A stretch of DNA of 64,000 nucleotides from Diplodia intermedia (Eukaryota > Ascomycota > Dothideomycetes > Botryosphaeriales > Botryosphaeriaceae), in NCBI GenBank assembly GCA_021495925.1, contig JAKEKT010000090.1, positions 92,557 to 156,556 of the forward strand, in the 5' to 3' direction. The notes below the pieces were generated by a model that saw nothing but the letters and a program-made list of their open reading frames with translations, had not been told where the DNA came from and did no database searches. Below, piece by piece: positions 1 to 11,145 of the stretch (within the stretch, counting starts at the first letter, position 1; each line of letters opens with the position of its first letter). The translations under genes and the position numbers were made by a program.

Positions 1-1158
1 TAAGTATTTGCTAAGGCTAGAGAATAATAAGGGACCGGGCAGGGAGGCGGTGGATGTGTTGGTGGGGAGGGGAGGTATGCGAGTGAGATGGAGGAGGGGT
101 TTTGGGGTGTGGATGGCGGAGGGGAATGAGACGATGCCGAGAGGGGGCTAGCGGAGAGGGGGAGTGGCAGGCGGAGATGGATGCCGGTGGGCTGGTTATT
201 TTTGATGCGGTGGGTTTTGTTGTATGGGTAGGCTGGCATTTGTGCATCTCGGAAGAAAAGGCAGAGCGCACCCAACCGGAACTTTTGATTGGACCCCATT
301 TGAGTACAGGTAGACTCGGCTCTTTGGCTACATGATGGAATCGATGGCCGTAGTGTGGAATCGATCATCCTGAAGTTACTGGTTGGCAGTTGCAATGCGC
401 GCAAAATTTGCATGACATTGAGATTCTTGTCATGTGTTCTCCATCACGTAGTTCAAGGCGTCGTGGATCAAAAATGCAGCCAAGGTAAAAGCCTGCTGAG
501 GGGCTGTGTAGGTTGTTACGCAAAATGCTGCCTGTCTCTCGGTGAAACTTGACCAAAATTGTACCTCAGCTTCGTGGAAAAGGTCATCCCACAAACTGCT
601 TCACCTTGCGGGCGGAGTTTCACCTTCAAGATTCAGACTAGCAATTAATCTAAGGCAGCCTTGGAAAGTACCTTGGACTCTGTGGCACTGACCGTGTTGC
701 ACGTACTGACGTACTACCGCACCTTGAAGTTTGACGGAAGGGGACTCACTCATTGTTCAGCTGAGGGATTTCTAGTACTACATGAAAGACCACTTGGCCT
801 GCAAGCCCTTCTGCGGCACAAGGCTGGATATAGGCTCCAGTCGCTATTTGGGTCAATGCTGTTGGATACGTAAGACTCAGCCTGATCAACTACAGGTGTC
901 ACGGGTGCGCCCCATGGAGATCCACTAAGTCGGTTCGGAGGCGCCGTAATCCCTTTCTGTGCAACCTAGCTAACCGCAGCTACGCTACCTTGCTTCAATT
1001 ATTTTAGAAATAGTTCGTTTCGTGAGCAGGAACGCCAACCTTCGTCCTACTCTGCGGGTGGGGGCCGACTCTTCACCCAAACTCATTTAAACCAAGTCGT
1101 CTCTCTAAGACGCAAAGGCTCGAGTCAGCACCTTTGGCACCATCTAAACACTACTTTC
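1..1158. other. Intergenic, no supported gene
   Basis: Only short overlapping ORFs without recognisable motifs or consistent codon use are seen. The last roughly 100 bases before 1159 are C/A-rich, as in a fungal 5' UTR, and probably belong to the DUF3433 gene that follows. Nothing else can be named. Confidence 0.6.
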
Positions 1159-4100
1159 ATGTCTACTACCCCGTACGCATACTTGTCAGGCTCCGGGCCT
1201 CGGCTCGACGAGGATACTTCAGAAACTGATTCTCCTACCATGGATCCTTCAAGCCCATTTCTTCCGGAGGCCATACCCGCCTTTGTGAACACCAACACCG
1301 ACATTGACGAGCATCCATCGGATCCAGTTGACTTGGGAGTTCTTCAAGAGAACGATCTGGGCCATGCAACCAGTGACATTGCCGATGACGGGAACACACA
1401 CGATGCCCATGATATGGACTTTGCGACCTCGACAACACTTCAGGGCTCTCACAACACGGAAGCAAACATGTCGCACGCCGCCGAAGGGATTGAGTCTACC
1501 TTGGGTCCAGCTCCAGCTATTGTTCCTTCCACCACCGACATCAGTGAGAATGATCAGGGGGGCATCCAGCAGGATGATGTAGCCTCTGTAAGTCATATTC
1601 GACCACGAATGAATTGTTACTGACCAGCTCAAATTAGCTGGAGAGCCCTGCCGAATGTCCTCCGACAAAGCTTTCCGCGCCTACTCACCTTCGCCCTGCC
1701 GTTCTTCTCGGATATGCTCTCGCTTTTGCCCTCACCATCGCTGCACTTGAGCTTTTGGATTACTTCTCGCGTCGAAACAATGGAATTGCCACTGTGGATG
1801 AGAAGTACTACTACTTCTGGAAATATGGCCCTACCTTCTGTAAGTATTTAGCAAACTTGTTCAACGAAAGGAACTAACACAGATGAAGTCTTCACTGTCG
1901 TGGCCACTCTTTGGGCACAAGTCGACTATCAGGCGAGACAGATAATGCCATGGGTAGCAATGACCAAGAGCCCTACAGATGCTAAGCGCAGTCTACTACT
2001 CAACTACATCACCTCATCAACACCGGGATCCCTTTTCAGATCAATACGATATGGCCACCTTCCGGTCTCACTGGCAATCACTTCATCATTACTGATACGA
2101 GCTCTGATTGTCACGTCCGCGACCCTTCTCAGCCTTCAGTACCGGCCGATGGCTAGGAACGTCAGTGTTGTTACCACAGACCAATTCGACTTTACAAGTT
2201 CACTTGGGCTTTTGGAATGGCCGCCAAACCCTGATACAAAGTTTATCGAGACCCCAGTGGATAGTGTTTTGACTGTGTACGCCATTAATGAGTACAATTT
2301 GTCTTATCCCTTTGGAACGACCGAAAATTCTGTGACGCAGTCTTTCACTGTGGCTACCAAAGGTACGAGAGGCCTTAAACAAATATGTTTCTTGTTTTAC
2401 TAACCTTGTATAGGACTCTCAGGAGAACTTGAACTCGACCTTGACGTGTTCAATACATCTTTGGAAAACTGCCACTACTTCAACTGGACAGCATCCTGGG
2501 AAGGCGAGGAATATGAGATATCTGTCGCAGATATCATTCCACCCCAACTGTCTTATCTGAATGATAGCTTTTGCTTGTTCGGATATAACCCCGAATTTAA
2601 TTTTACTGACAGCGCGCCTCTCTCAAAGATGATAGCGCGGGCATTGAGCAATACCGATACTCACGTTTTGAAGCATTGTTCGGAACCGGACACAACAGGA
2701 GAGCATCTTTGGATCTTGACTGTTAAATGGTTAGAGTATGGTGGATATTTTGGCCTTATCTGCCAACCACGATATACTTTCACTCGCAGAAAGACATTTT
2801 CCCATTTGTCAGATTCCATTCCGGGCAAGCTCGGACACCGCGACACTGGAGCAAGGGCTCTAAGTATGGAAGCGTCCCCGTTCAATATTACCTGCATTAT
2901 CTTTGCGTATCTCCGGTCTAGCCTTTTTTACAGCCGCTGGTCCGATATCAACAATCCCACATCCAACCAATTTTGGGGGACTTTGAAGCCCTCCAAGCCT
3001 GGTCATGAGTCACTAGTCGAGTCCGACAGTCTGATTCAATCAAGCAGAGATGCTTTTGCGGCCTTGGCTGGACAAATAATCAAACAACTTAGTATGGTGC
3101 CCCGGAGTGCCGCTACAGAGGGGATACTCACATCCACTTCTGGAAGGTTATGCGTCGGAAACCTGGCACTCAGAACGATGGAAGCACTGCTTGCGCTTCT
3201 CGTCGCCGCGAGTCTGATGCTCTATCTTGTATGTTTCCATATTCCACGAGGAGATTTCGGATCACTACTGGCGCACGCCGCTGTCCTTGAAAGAAGTTCC
3301 GATATTGTGGAGATTCTTCACGGCACTGGCAATCTGCCTTTGAGAACCCTTCAAGCTCTGCTAGTCAAGGAGAAATACTCTATCTGTCCTACGACCTCCA
3401 GTATCCGCGCAGCCACACACGATCCCCACAACAGGCGGAAAAACTCAGCATCGATCACTGGATATGCGGACAAGCAAGAGTCATGGCAACCAATTGCAGT
3501 CATGTGGAAGTATCGAATGACTGTGATCGCTTTGTCGATTCTGGCAGCAGCCACTCTTGAAGTGGTATATCGGTATTCATTAGCTCACGGTGGTCTGGCC
3601 GACGTATCCCTTGAGTCATACCAGAAGTACGCCTGGTCTTTCGTCCCGACTCTGATTATGGTCGTATTTGGATTGGCCTTTGGTTTCATTGATTCCGGAG
3701 CTAGAACTCTCCACCCTTTTCAACGGTTGAACAAAGGCGGGGTGGACTCCGAGGTTCTACAGTTTGATCCTTTAGGCACCATCACCGCCTCGGCCACGTT
3801 CCATTCGTTTAAGAAGGGTCATTTCTCCCTAGCAACTATATTGCTCACATCACTTCTGGCACCAGCCCTAACAATTGCCTCGAGCGGTCTATATGAGCAT
3901 GGCACCGTATCTTCGACTCATCAGATTCGTTTGAAAGCTCAGGACTGGCTCTATACCGCCGACGATCTTGTCCCGAAACCACCAGGGGATTCGTCCAAAG
4001 TAAGCGAGAGCATCTTTGAAGCGATCCAATTCAACAATCTCTCTTATCCACAGTGGACCTATGGAGACTTTGTTTTCCCAAAGATTTCTCATGAAGGGTT

Positions 4101-5298
4101 GCAAAATAGATCGAATCAGTCACTGATCGCCCGCTTGCCTGCCGTTCGAGCACAGATGAACTGTACTACCTATTATTCCGATAACATCAACTCCGAGGAT
4201 GCTATGGAGTACCAAATACGCCTTGATCCCGGAAAATTTCAGGTTAAGGTGGATCCTCCAAGCGGCTGTACTCCCGGACAAGGTAGCCTGTTGATGGTCC
4301 AGTCTCTCTGGGACGGTTCATTGATAAGGACACCCCAGATATACGCAGCAGGTCGTGGGTACATGTGGAAACTAAGAAGAGATCTCGAACAATCGTATGA
4401 AGAATTTAACTGTTCAGATGGCCTGATGCACCTCTGGTACATGGTTGGCCGCAGCAGTACGAGCTCAGAAGCCACCGAGTGCAGGAACATCACTCTACTA
4501 CATTGCATGCCATACTTGGAATCTGTTCAAGTAAACGTTACGCTTACTCTGCCATCATTTCAATTGAGTGGCATTCCGGCCCCGGATCCCTTATCCGCAC
4601 GGACTTTAGCCGGTTTGACAGTGGACTTTGGTATGCCGTACACTTTCACATCATACGGCGGGGATACAGTCGCGGCTCAGTACGGCAGCAACAGATGGAA
4701 CACCTCGCTCGACGATTTATTCGAGTCCGTCGTGTTCGGCTACCAGGGCATCCCCATCGAAGAAATCTACGGTCCACAGAACGTCGACAGGCTGATCGGA
4801 GCCTTGAACTCTCGCTTGCAGGAACTTATCGCACTGGAATTGCACACGGACTACCGCATTCCGCTAAATGCATCCGCCCTTTCTTCCCCCGACTTACCGC
4901 CGGCAGTCGCAAGCATGCTCACCAACATCCAAGGTTCCATTGTCGACGACAACCACATGCGTCTGTTCCAAAACGCAGTATCGACCCGCATCCTCGAAGG
5001 CGTGCTGGCCGCCATGGTGGTCTGCGCCATCATCCACTTCATCCTCGCGCCGAACACCAAGATACTGCCAAAGGATCCGGGAAGCATTGCGGCTAAGATG
5101 AGTCTGTTCGCGGACAGCCAGATGCTGGCACAGATGCCAGAAGCGGCTGGTGGACCTGGAAACGGCGCCAGTGGGCGGGAATGCCTGCGAGACGCTTTCA
5201 AAGGACAGACGTTCAGCTTGGGATGGTGGGGTGGCGGAGAGGGCGGCGGGACGAGGAGGTTCGGGATCGATGTCGGGAAAGCGGACGATGAAGCCTGA
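1159..5298 (+). CDS. DUF3433 family large membrane protein
   Basis: Four exons: 1159-1587, 1638-1839, 1883-2362 and 2414-5298. They join in frame to 1,331 aa. The introns are 43-51 nt with GT-AG ends, and the first and third have CTGAC/CTAAC branch sites. The N-terminus (about 145 aa) is acidic and Ser/Thr-rich, so probably cytosolic. Membrane segments follow near residues 160-185 (a VLLGYALAFALTIAALELL stretch) and in exon 3. The motif YYYFWKYGPTF, the block around WAQVDYQARQIMPW and a second copy-like block (YAWSFVPTLIMVVFGL then GARTLHPFQRL) are the two hallmarks of DUF3433 proteins as I know them. Many N-glycosylation sites lie between the membrane blocks, and a last hydrophobic segment is near residue 1,240. 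The function of the family is unknown. Family call strong, function open. Confidence 0.88.
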
Positions 5299-6449
5299 CC
5301 ACAACTGTCATTTTCTCTCGTCATCGGTAATGGGTTTGCTGCTTTACTGCTGAGCGGGGACGATTCGGAGGGTCTGAGGGGCTTTCGAGAGAGTGAAGAG
5401 GGCTGAGTCGGCTAGCCACGCGGAAGTCAATCGGTCATGGCTGATACTTGTGGGGGTTTTATTTTTGCACCAGGCAGTTTCTCGTTCGCGTTTTGCATCG
5501 GTTTGTGGCGCGCAGGCGCAGTGGGAGATGGCGCCGTTCGTCCTTCTGGAACAACACCTCTCTCCCCAGACCCCTCCTCCAACACCGCCCACATCCTCGT
5601 CGACCTCACCCACGTTACGATATGTAGCTAGATGTAGAAGAATAGCGGAAGTAGAAATAAAAGCGAGAATACGATACTACAAGCGAGCGTAGGAATTTCG
5701 TATACGTCGTAGGCGAAGGCGTATCAGTATTGAGGAGAAGTTGCCGGTAGAAGTAGGGTCCGAGGATATGGTGGAGAGGGCAATGAGGGAGTGGGAGGAG
5801 AGGGTGCTGGAGAACGTGGTGGTGCCCTCCGAAGAAATGTCGCACTGTAATTCGAAAGCAGTTTAGCAGTTACTTATCTACACAACGCGTTCTTATGTGC
5901 ATATCCGAACAGGACACTGCATTTCTAATGCTCATTGGCATTGCCCAGATTTAAATAAATAAATGCAGGCATCAAAATAATTCAGAGCGAATTGGGTTGG
6001 CAGACTACATCAGTTGACTCGGGTCATTTCACAGTAATAGCCACAGGCTGAATCATGATAAGTTGCAGCGCTGTAATTTAATTCTCCATGCGCTGGGCAA
6101 GGATGAAGTCTCGATCAACGTACGTGATTGGAAGCAGCCCAGCAGTGTATCAAAGGCGATGGTTCACTCAGCCTCCCGTCGATCTCTCGGGCTAATCATG
6201 CTCCTGAATCGCGTGGATTCTAAATGCAGAGACGAGAGCTGCGATTGCCCGTCGTGCGCGAATCATGTCGTGGCACCAACGCTCAGGGAAACGAATCCTT
6301 CCAAATCCCTCGCCAACTTTCCAGTCCGAAGTTGATTTTTGGCCCCAGATCAGCATGCAAGTGCGCATCATGCCCAGACCTCGCTGGGCTTTTATGTCTG
6401 ACGCCCTCCTCCACGTCACTCTCCTCTCCCACAGCGCAGATGTGTCGCC
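5299..6449. other. Intergenic between two tandem membrane-protein genes
   Basis: Presumed 3' UTR of the DUF3433 gene and promoter of the next gene. An AT-rich stretch with repeated 'aaata' lies near 5,950-5,965. Small ORFs on both strands show no protein-like composition. No gene supported. Confidence 0.55.
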
Positions 6450-8317
6450 ATGTCCGACGCAAATTACAGTCGAATCGCACTGCACGACATGGGCAACTCC
6501 ACCGAGCCAGCTCAGGATATGAAACACACACCAAGCCCTTCCTCCTCTTGGAACAACGATGACCTGGACAAGCCGCCGAATGCCCGGAAGTCCCGGAGAT
6601 GGAATGTGGATTACCTCAGCAACGAGAGCATGGTGCAGAGCATGAAGAACATGCGGAGGGCAACCATCAAGGCCGGCTCCTCGCTCAAATCCCCCACAGA
6701 AAGGCGGAAGTCGATGCGTCATGTGTCCGCGTTCCTTATATTCTTCATCTTCGGCCTCCTTCCGCTCATCGTCTACTTCAAGATTCTAGACGCGCCCTTC
6801 CGAGCAAAGCCCGTCACGTGCGGAGACGCCGCCCAGGTCCAAGAAGAGGCGCCGGGAATCGAAGGCTTGTTCACCGTCGACCGCACGGCCGGAAGGTTTC
6901 CATTCTGGCTGGCAAAGCTCCTGGACACGATATGGGACCTCGTCGTCGCGCGCGGCATGCAGCTGCTGGCCGGCTGGATCAGTTACGTCGTCTTCTGCAA
7001 TGCCATGCTGCGGGCCCTCGAGGAATCGCCCATCCCTTACCGCACCTTCACCGGCCTCGCCATGAACGGCGCCTCGCTCTGGACCGTCGGCTGCATAGTG
7101 AGAGACCTCGGCCGCCACAGCCGCAAGCGCACCGTCCTGCTGTTCACCTACGCCGCCGTGGCGCTGGTGTACGTGCTCGCCATGCCGACGCTGTTCTCGA
7201 CCATGACCGGCTACATCAGCGTGTCCTCGGCCTTTACGAAAGTGCCCGGGACCTCGCAGTTCGTGCCGACGGACGAGTTCGTGCCGGGCTACACGTACTC
7301 CGGCTTGCCCGACGTCCCGGACGGCACCTGCGTATCCCGCGATCTCGTCGCCCCCGCCGACTACAGGTTTGATTCCAGAAACGCCATATGTAAGCACCGA
7401 ATCCCCACCGTGACCACCACCACCACCACCGCAAGCGAGTTGTTTTACTAAAGGACGCCGGCGACCCAGGCAACAGCACGTGCGTGACGAACTTCCCCAA
7501 CGGCACGCACAAAGACCTCGCAACGGGCGAGCTCCTCTCATCCTACGACGCCGGCGTCTCCACCCTCCTCGCGCAGCCCGACTGCACCTACTCCCCCAAC
7601 GAGACCTACACCGGCCTCTCCGCCCCCATGGCGCCGCTATACACCGACTCCTCCTACCTGCGCGGGATCCACGACCTCTACAACCCCGACAACATCGCCT
7701 ACAACTGTGCGCCTCTCCCTCCCCCCTACCTCCCCCCTCCCTCCGAGGACCCGCGCTAACACCCAACCCCCCGCACAGGCGCCGCCCCCATCACCCTCAC
7801 CCTCCCCGCCGCGACCGCAAACACCACCACCACCCTCCCCTACGCCACCCTCCTCGCCCACCTCGTCCCCGACTCCTCCTACTGCTACAACGGCCAGGGC
7901 TTCGACGCCACCACCGTCCGTCTCGCAGGCCGGTGCCTGCCTGATACCGGCGACGGCGACGCTTCCGCCGCCTACCAATGGGGCTTCTCAGCGATGCTGA
8001 CGAGCGTCGTGCTGGTCGTGCACGGCGTGTGGGCGGCGTCGCTGTACGCGGTGTGGGTCGAGGCCGAGTGCGGGAGCGTGTTGTGGGTCGCCGCGGGCAG
8101 GAGGCTCACGGCGTTGGGGGCGGCGTGGTTTGCGGTCGAGGCGGCGGGGGGGAGGGAGGTCGGGCCCGAGGGGGTGGAGGGGGTGGGTGGGGGGAGCGGC
8201 GTGGTGGTGCGGAGGGGGTTGGGGGTTGAGGCGTGGGGGGATGGTGGTGGTGGTGGTGGTGGTGGGGGGACGGGGGGGACGGCGGGGCGGAAGGAGGGGG
8301 AGGGGGTGGGGGTTTGA
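6450..8317 (+). CDS. Fungal multi-pass membrane protein, function unknown
   Basis: Three exons: 6450-7389, 7470-7706 and 7779-8317, giving 571 aa. The introns are 80 and 72 nt, with TACTAAA and GCTAAC near the acceptors. Splicing restores a continuous cysteine- and glycosylation-rich ectodomain, reading across both junctions as ...NAICNST... and ...AYNCAAP.... Hydrophobic segments occur near residues 93-112 (FLIFFIFGLLPLIVYF), 165-190, 228-250 and close to the C-terminus after the ectodomain. A short SP-rich cytosolic N-terminus precedes them. The arrangement resembles ascomycete membrane proteins with the motif WDLVVARGxQ...W, which I recognise as recurring but cannot name. The last 70 residues are Gly/Glu low-complexity sequence encoded by G-rich DNA, so the true stop is likely but the tail is poorly constrained. 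Confidence 0.75.
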
Positions 8318-8672
8318 TCCGGTTGGACTGCTTTTGACTGACGCTTCGCTCTCTTCGGAAGGGGTTCTGTGTGTTTACGTGGCTGATGCGGAGAGCGTCT
8401 GTTTTCGAGGCGCCCCTGGGTTTTTTTGGTGCTGTGTATGGTGTTTTGGGATATATCGTGGAAGGCGTTTCGAAGATGTGTAACACCATTGGTGCTTTTC
8501 TCGGGCAGGATATGGAATGGCTCAGCGCATGCAGATCTTGGATGTGAAAACATTCTATCATTCGAAAAACCATTGAGGGGTATGAGACCTTATTTACATG
8601 AATTTTCGCCACACGCCCGCATCTACCATCTATAACTCCTCCCATTCATCCATCTCACAAACACCTTTTTTT

Positions 8673-9038
8673 CTAAACGGCGAAATCACCAGCCTTGAGG
8701 CCCTCCTCGACCATGGCCTTGTACTTGGCGAACTCGGCGTCGTTGCCGACGCTCTTCTTCAGCTGGACGGTCAGGAAGATGGCGATGGCGCTGGGCCAGA
8801 ACGGCGCCAGCTTCTCGGCCAGGGCGTAGTACTCCCGGGCCTGCGGCGCGTCGGCCGACACGCCGGCCGGGAACGCGGGCGCCTGCTGGTCGAAGTGCGG
8901 CACGTTGGGCGACGACGTCAGGTCCCAGTGCTTGCGGGTGATGTTGACCCAGCCGGGCGTGACCTGCGGCATCGACTGCGACTTGATGACGTCGGCGTTG
9001 CGGGGGAAGGTGAAGAGACGGGCTTCGGCGGCGGCCAT
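8673..9038 (-). CDS. Small conserved protein, 121 aa, unknown function
   Basis: A single uninterrupted ORF starting at ATG 9038, preceded on its own strand by an A-rich leader. The protein begins MAAAEARLFTFPRNADVIKS, has a central block with 'PGWxNITRKHWDL' and 'NVPHFDQ', and ends with a mildly hydrophobic helix (FWPSAIAIFLTVQL) followed by a charged helix. Composition and codon use look fully protein-like, and the size and basic N-terminal half would fit a small mitochondrial or soluble protein. I do not recognise the family. A likely 5' UTR intron lies upstream (9143 to 9075). Confidence 0.75.
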   Translation of the reverse strand: MAAAEARLFTFPRNADVIKSQSMPQVTPGWVNITRKHWDLTSSPNVPHFDQQAPAFPAGVSADAPQAREYYALAEKLAPFWPSAIAIFLTVQLKKSVGNDAEFAKYKAMVEEGLKAGDFAV

Positions 9039-9074
9039 TGTTGGTGATTTTTTTTTTGGTGGTTGGTTTGAGAT

Positions 9075-9143
9075 CTGGAGGTGCTTCTATCAGTGGTCTG
9101 TTTGGAAGATCGCCGGGTTGGTGGAGGGTGTGGTCGGACGTAC
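9075..9143 (-). other. Probable 5' UTR intron of the 121-aa gene
   Basis: Read on the minus strand, this 69-nt stretch starts GTACGT, has a CACTGAT branch-like site about 17 nt before its end and finishes CTCCAG. It lies wholly upstream of the ATG at 9038, so it would be a leader intron. Confidence 0.45.
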
Positions 9144-10052
9144 TGGATATAAGGTTTGTTGGTGGTTGCAGATCGGATTGATTGCTTGTTGGCGGAGATG
9201 CTGGTGGTGATGATGAGAGTGGCTTTGAGGCTGGCGCAGCTCTAGCTTTTTATGTAGGCGGCTGAGGCCTTTTCGCACGGCGAGGCTGTTGAAACGGCAG
9301 TGTCGTGACCCAAATCTGGCATATCCACAGAAATCGGCCGACGCTGATGAACGTCGGGTCACTCGAGGATGACCTCAGCTGAGACGCGGCCAGGGAAAAA
9401 GCTCGGAGCTGGTCAAAGGTCGCCACGCCGCACGCGCCTCCGTGCTCGCTCAACACCACACCACTTCTCGAAAAAAGTGCGAAAAAAATCTCCAGGCGCA
9501 GCATCCCGCCATCCATTCGCCCAACACGTCTCGTTCGGTAGCTGTGCGTGCTGCTGACTTCCCGAAGCGGCAGGTTGAGCTCCCAGGAGACACGGTGCAC
9601 GGCCCACTTCTGCCATGTCGTTGCCGGCGCTCCGCGGTCGGCGACCCACTGTGATGCCCTTCGGCCCGCTCTCGCACGGCCGTGACATTCGACATCAGTT
9701 CGGGCCGTGGGGGCCTGTGTTCCTTATCGGAGGGTTTGTCAGGAGATGTCCGGAGTCGAGTCACCCGCGAAGGATTTTCTGTCGTGAGCATTGTCGTCTG
9801 AGCAAACGTAGGAACTGCCGTTGACTCATTGCGTCATGATATGGGTGCTTCGTATATCTATGGGACATGGTCCGAGCCGCTGCTGCTGCAAATCAACCTT
9901 CCAGATCCACTCAGCGCCAGTGAAATGCCGTACGACAGACATCGACGTAGAAAATTCAACCCATGCTGGCGAAAGATAAGTCTACCAGGGCGACCCTGCG
10001 TGAGAAAATGAACAAGACTCACGGTTGAAAGGACACCGTCAACTTGCACACG
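9144..10052. other. Intergenic, no supported gene
   Basis: Overlapping ORFs up to about 115 codons on both strands lack motifs and contradict each other. Probably the promoter of the small gene at 8.7-9.0 kb plus degraded sequence next to the P450 pseudogene. Confidence 0.5.
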
Positions 10053-11145
10053 TCAAGGGTGCGCTCGACGCTTCACTGCTGTTGCGCGCACCATGAGCGG
10101 ATTCTTCTCCCAGAGACCCCACCACATCTTCTGATGCATCCATGCACCGCGGCTTTCCGGGAACTCGAGGTCGAAGTTCCGAAGCGTCTTGGCCAATATG
10201 AGGCGCATCTCGTGGTATGCGAGGCTGTGGGCAATTGGTCAGCATGCATCTTCCATCGACATCAATGGAATTGCGGGTGCCGGTGCGTGCTCACTTCTTG
10301 CCGATGCAGTTCCTTGGTCCGTACGAACAGGGCTGACATGAATCTTTCTTGTCGTTCGCGTACTCTTCGTAGCCCGGCTCGTCAGGGTGCCAGCGTTCGG
10401 GAACGAATGACGAATTAGTTGGAGAGCGGTACGAAGCGAGTTGGGGAACAATCATGCGTGTCTGCGCAGAAAGAAGCCTGTCAGTTCGATGCACCATCGT
10501 CGAATGATTCTAAGCCAGCTTACATTCTCAGGTACGTGGTGCCTTTCGGCGTAACACGGGGCAATCCAGACGGCACTGGAGGGTAGACTGCCCGGCTTAT
10601 CAGTGACCGAAGAACCGATGCATCGCTGGTGAGCCACTCACCTCGTAGGCCTTCCTCGAAGCAGGCCTGCAAGTACTTCAGTTGTCGAAGGTTGTCAATC
10701 TTCAAATCCTCTTCATTCTGGGTCTGTTTCCGGATATCTTCCACGAGCTTGCGCATCTTTTCGGGATTCATCGGAAGATGGTACGTGAGTCCGGACAGCA
10801 GCGTCGCCGTGGCCTCGGAACCAGCAATCATGAATATCGAGGCGGTGGAGTTCATCCCATCGACGCTCAAGCTCTTGCCTTCCTCCTTGCCAAGCACCAG
10901 GCTCCAGATATCGGCTCATCCCGTGATGACGTCCTTCTCCAGCCTTCTGGTCACGCGCTGCGTCGAGTACTCGAAGGATTCCCTCTCGACGTCGAGCAAA
11001 GATTTGAGAACGAGCTGCTGCGCCACCTTTTTCCAAGAGCGGGAACTCGTCCAGCACCGGGAAACTTGGCAAGCGGATGGAAGCAGAGGTTGTAGATCAT
11101 GTGGGTCGCGCTGCCCACAATAGTCTTCAAAAGGGTCAGTCTCAC
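10053..11145 (-). pseudogene. Cytochrome P450 pseudogene (CYP65-like)
   Basis: Read right to left: an N-terminal anchor piece ending in NLCFHPLAKFPG; an abrupt join to DEFPLLEK, which lies some 150 residues further on in intact P450s; an I-helix region with MIAGSEATATLLSGL; the K-helix EEGLR; then VYPPVPSGLPRVTP; PERW; the heme loop CSYGPRNCIGKN; and the tail NLAYHEMRLILAKTLRNFDLE, with a stop at 10053-10055. Three old introns are still visible, and their removal restores EGLR-VYPP, VPEN-TRM and GKN-LAYH. Damage: a large deletion after FPG, an in-frame TGA just before ADIWSLVL (near 10,917), a frame change after TPKG (near 10,545), and Cys in place of the conserved Phe of the heme loop. An intact homologue would be about 500 aa and ER-bound. 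Similarity to isotrichodermin-hydroxylase-like P450s is from memory. Confidence 0.85.
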
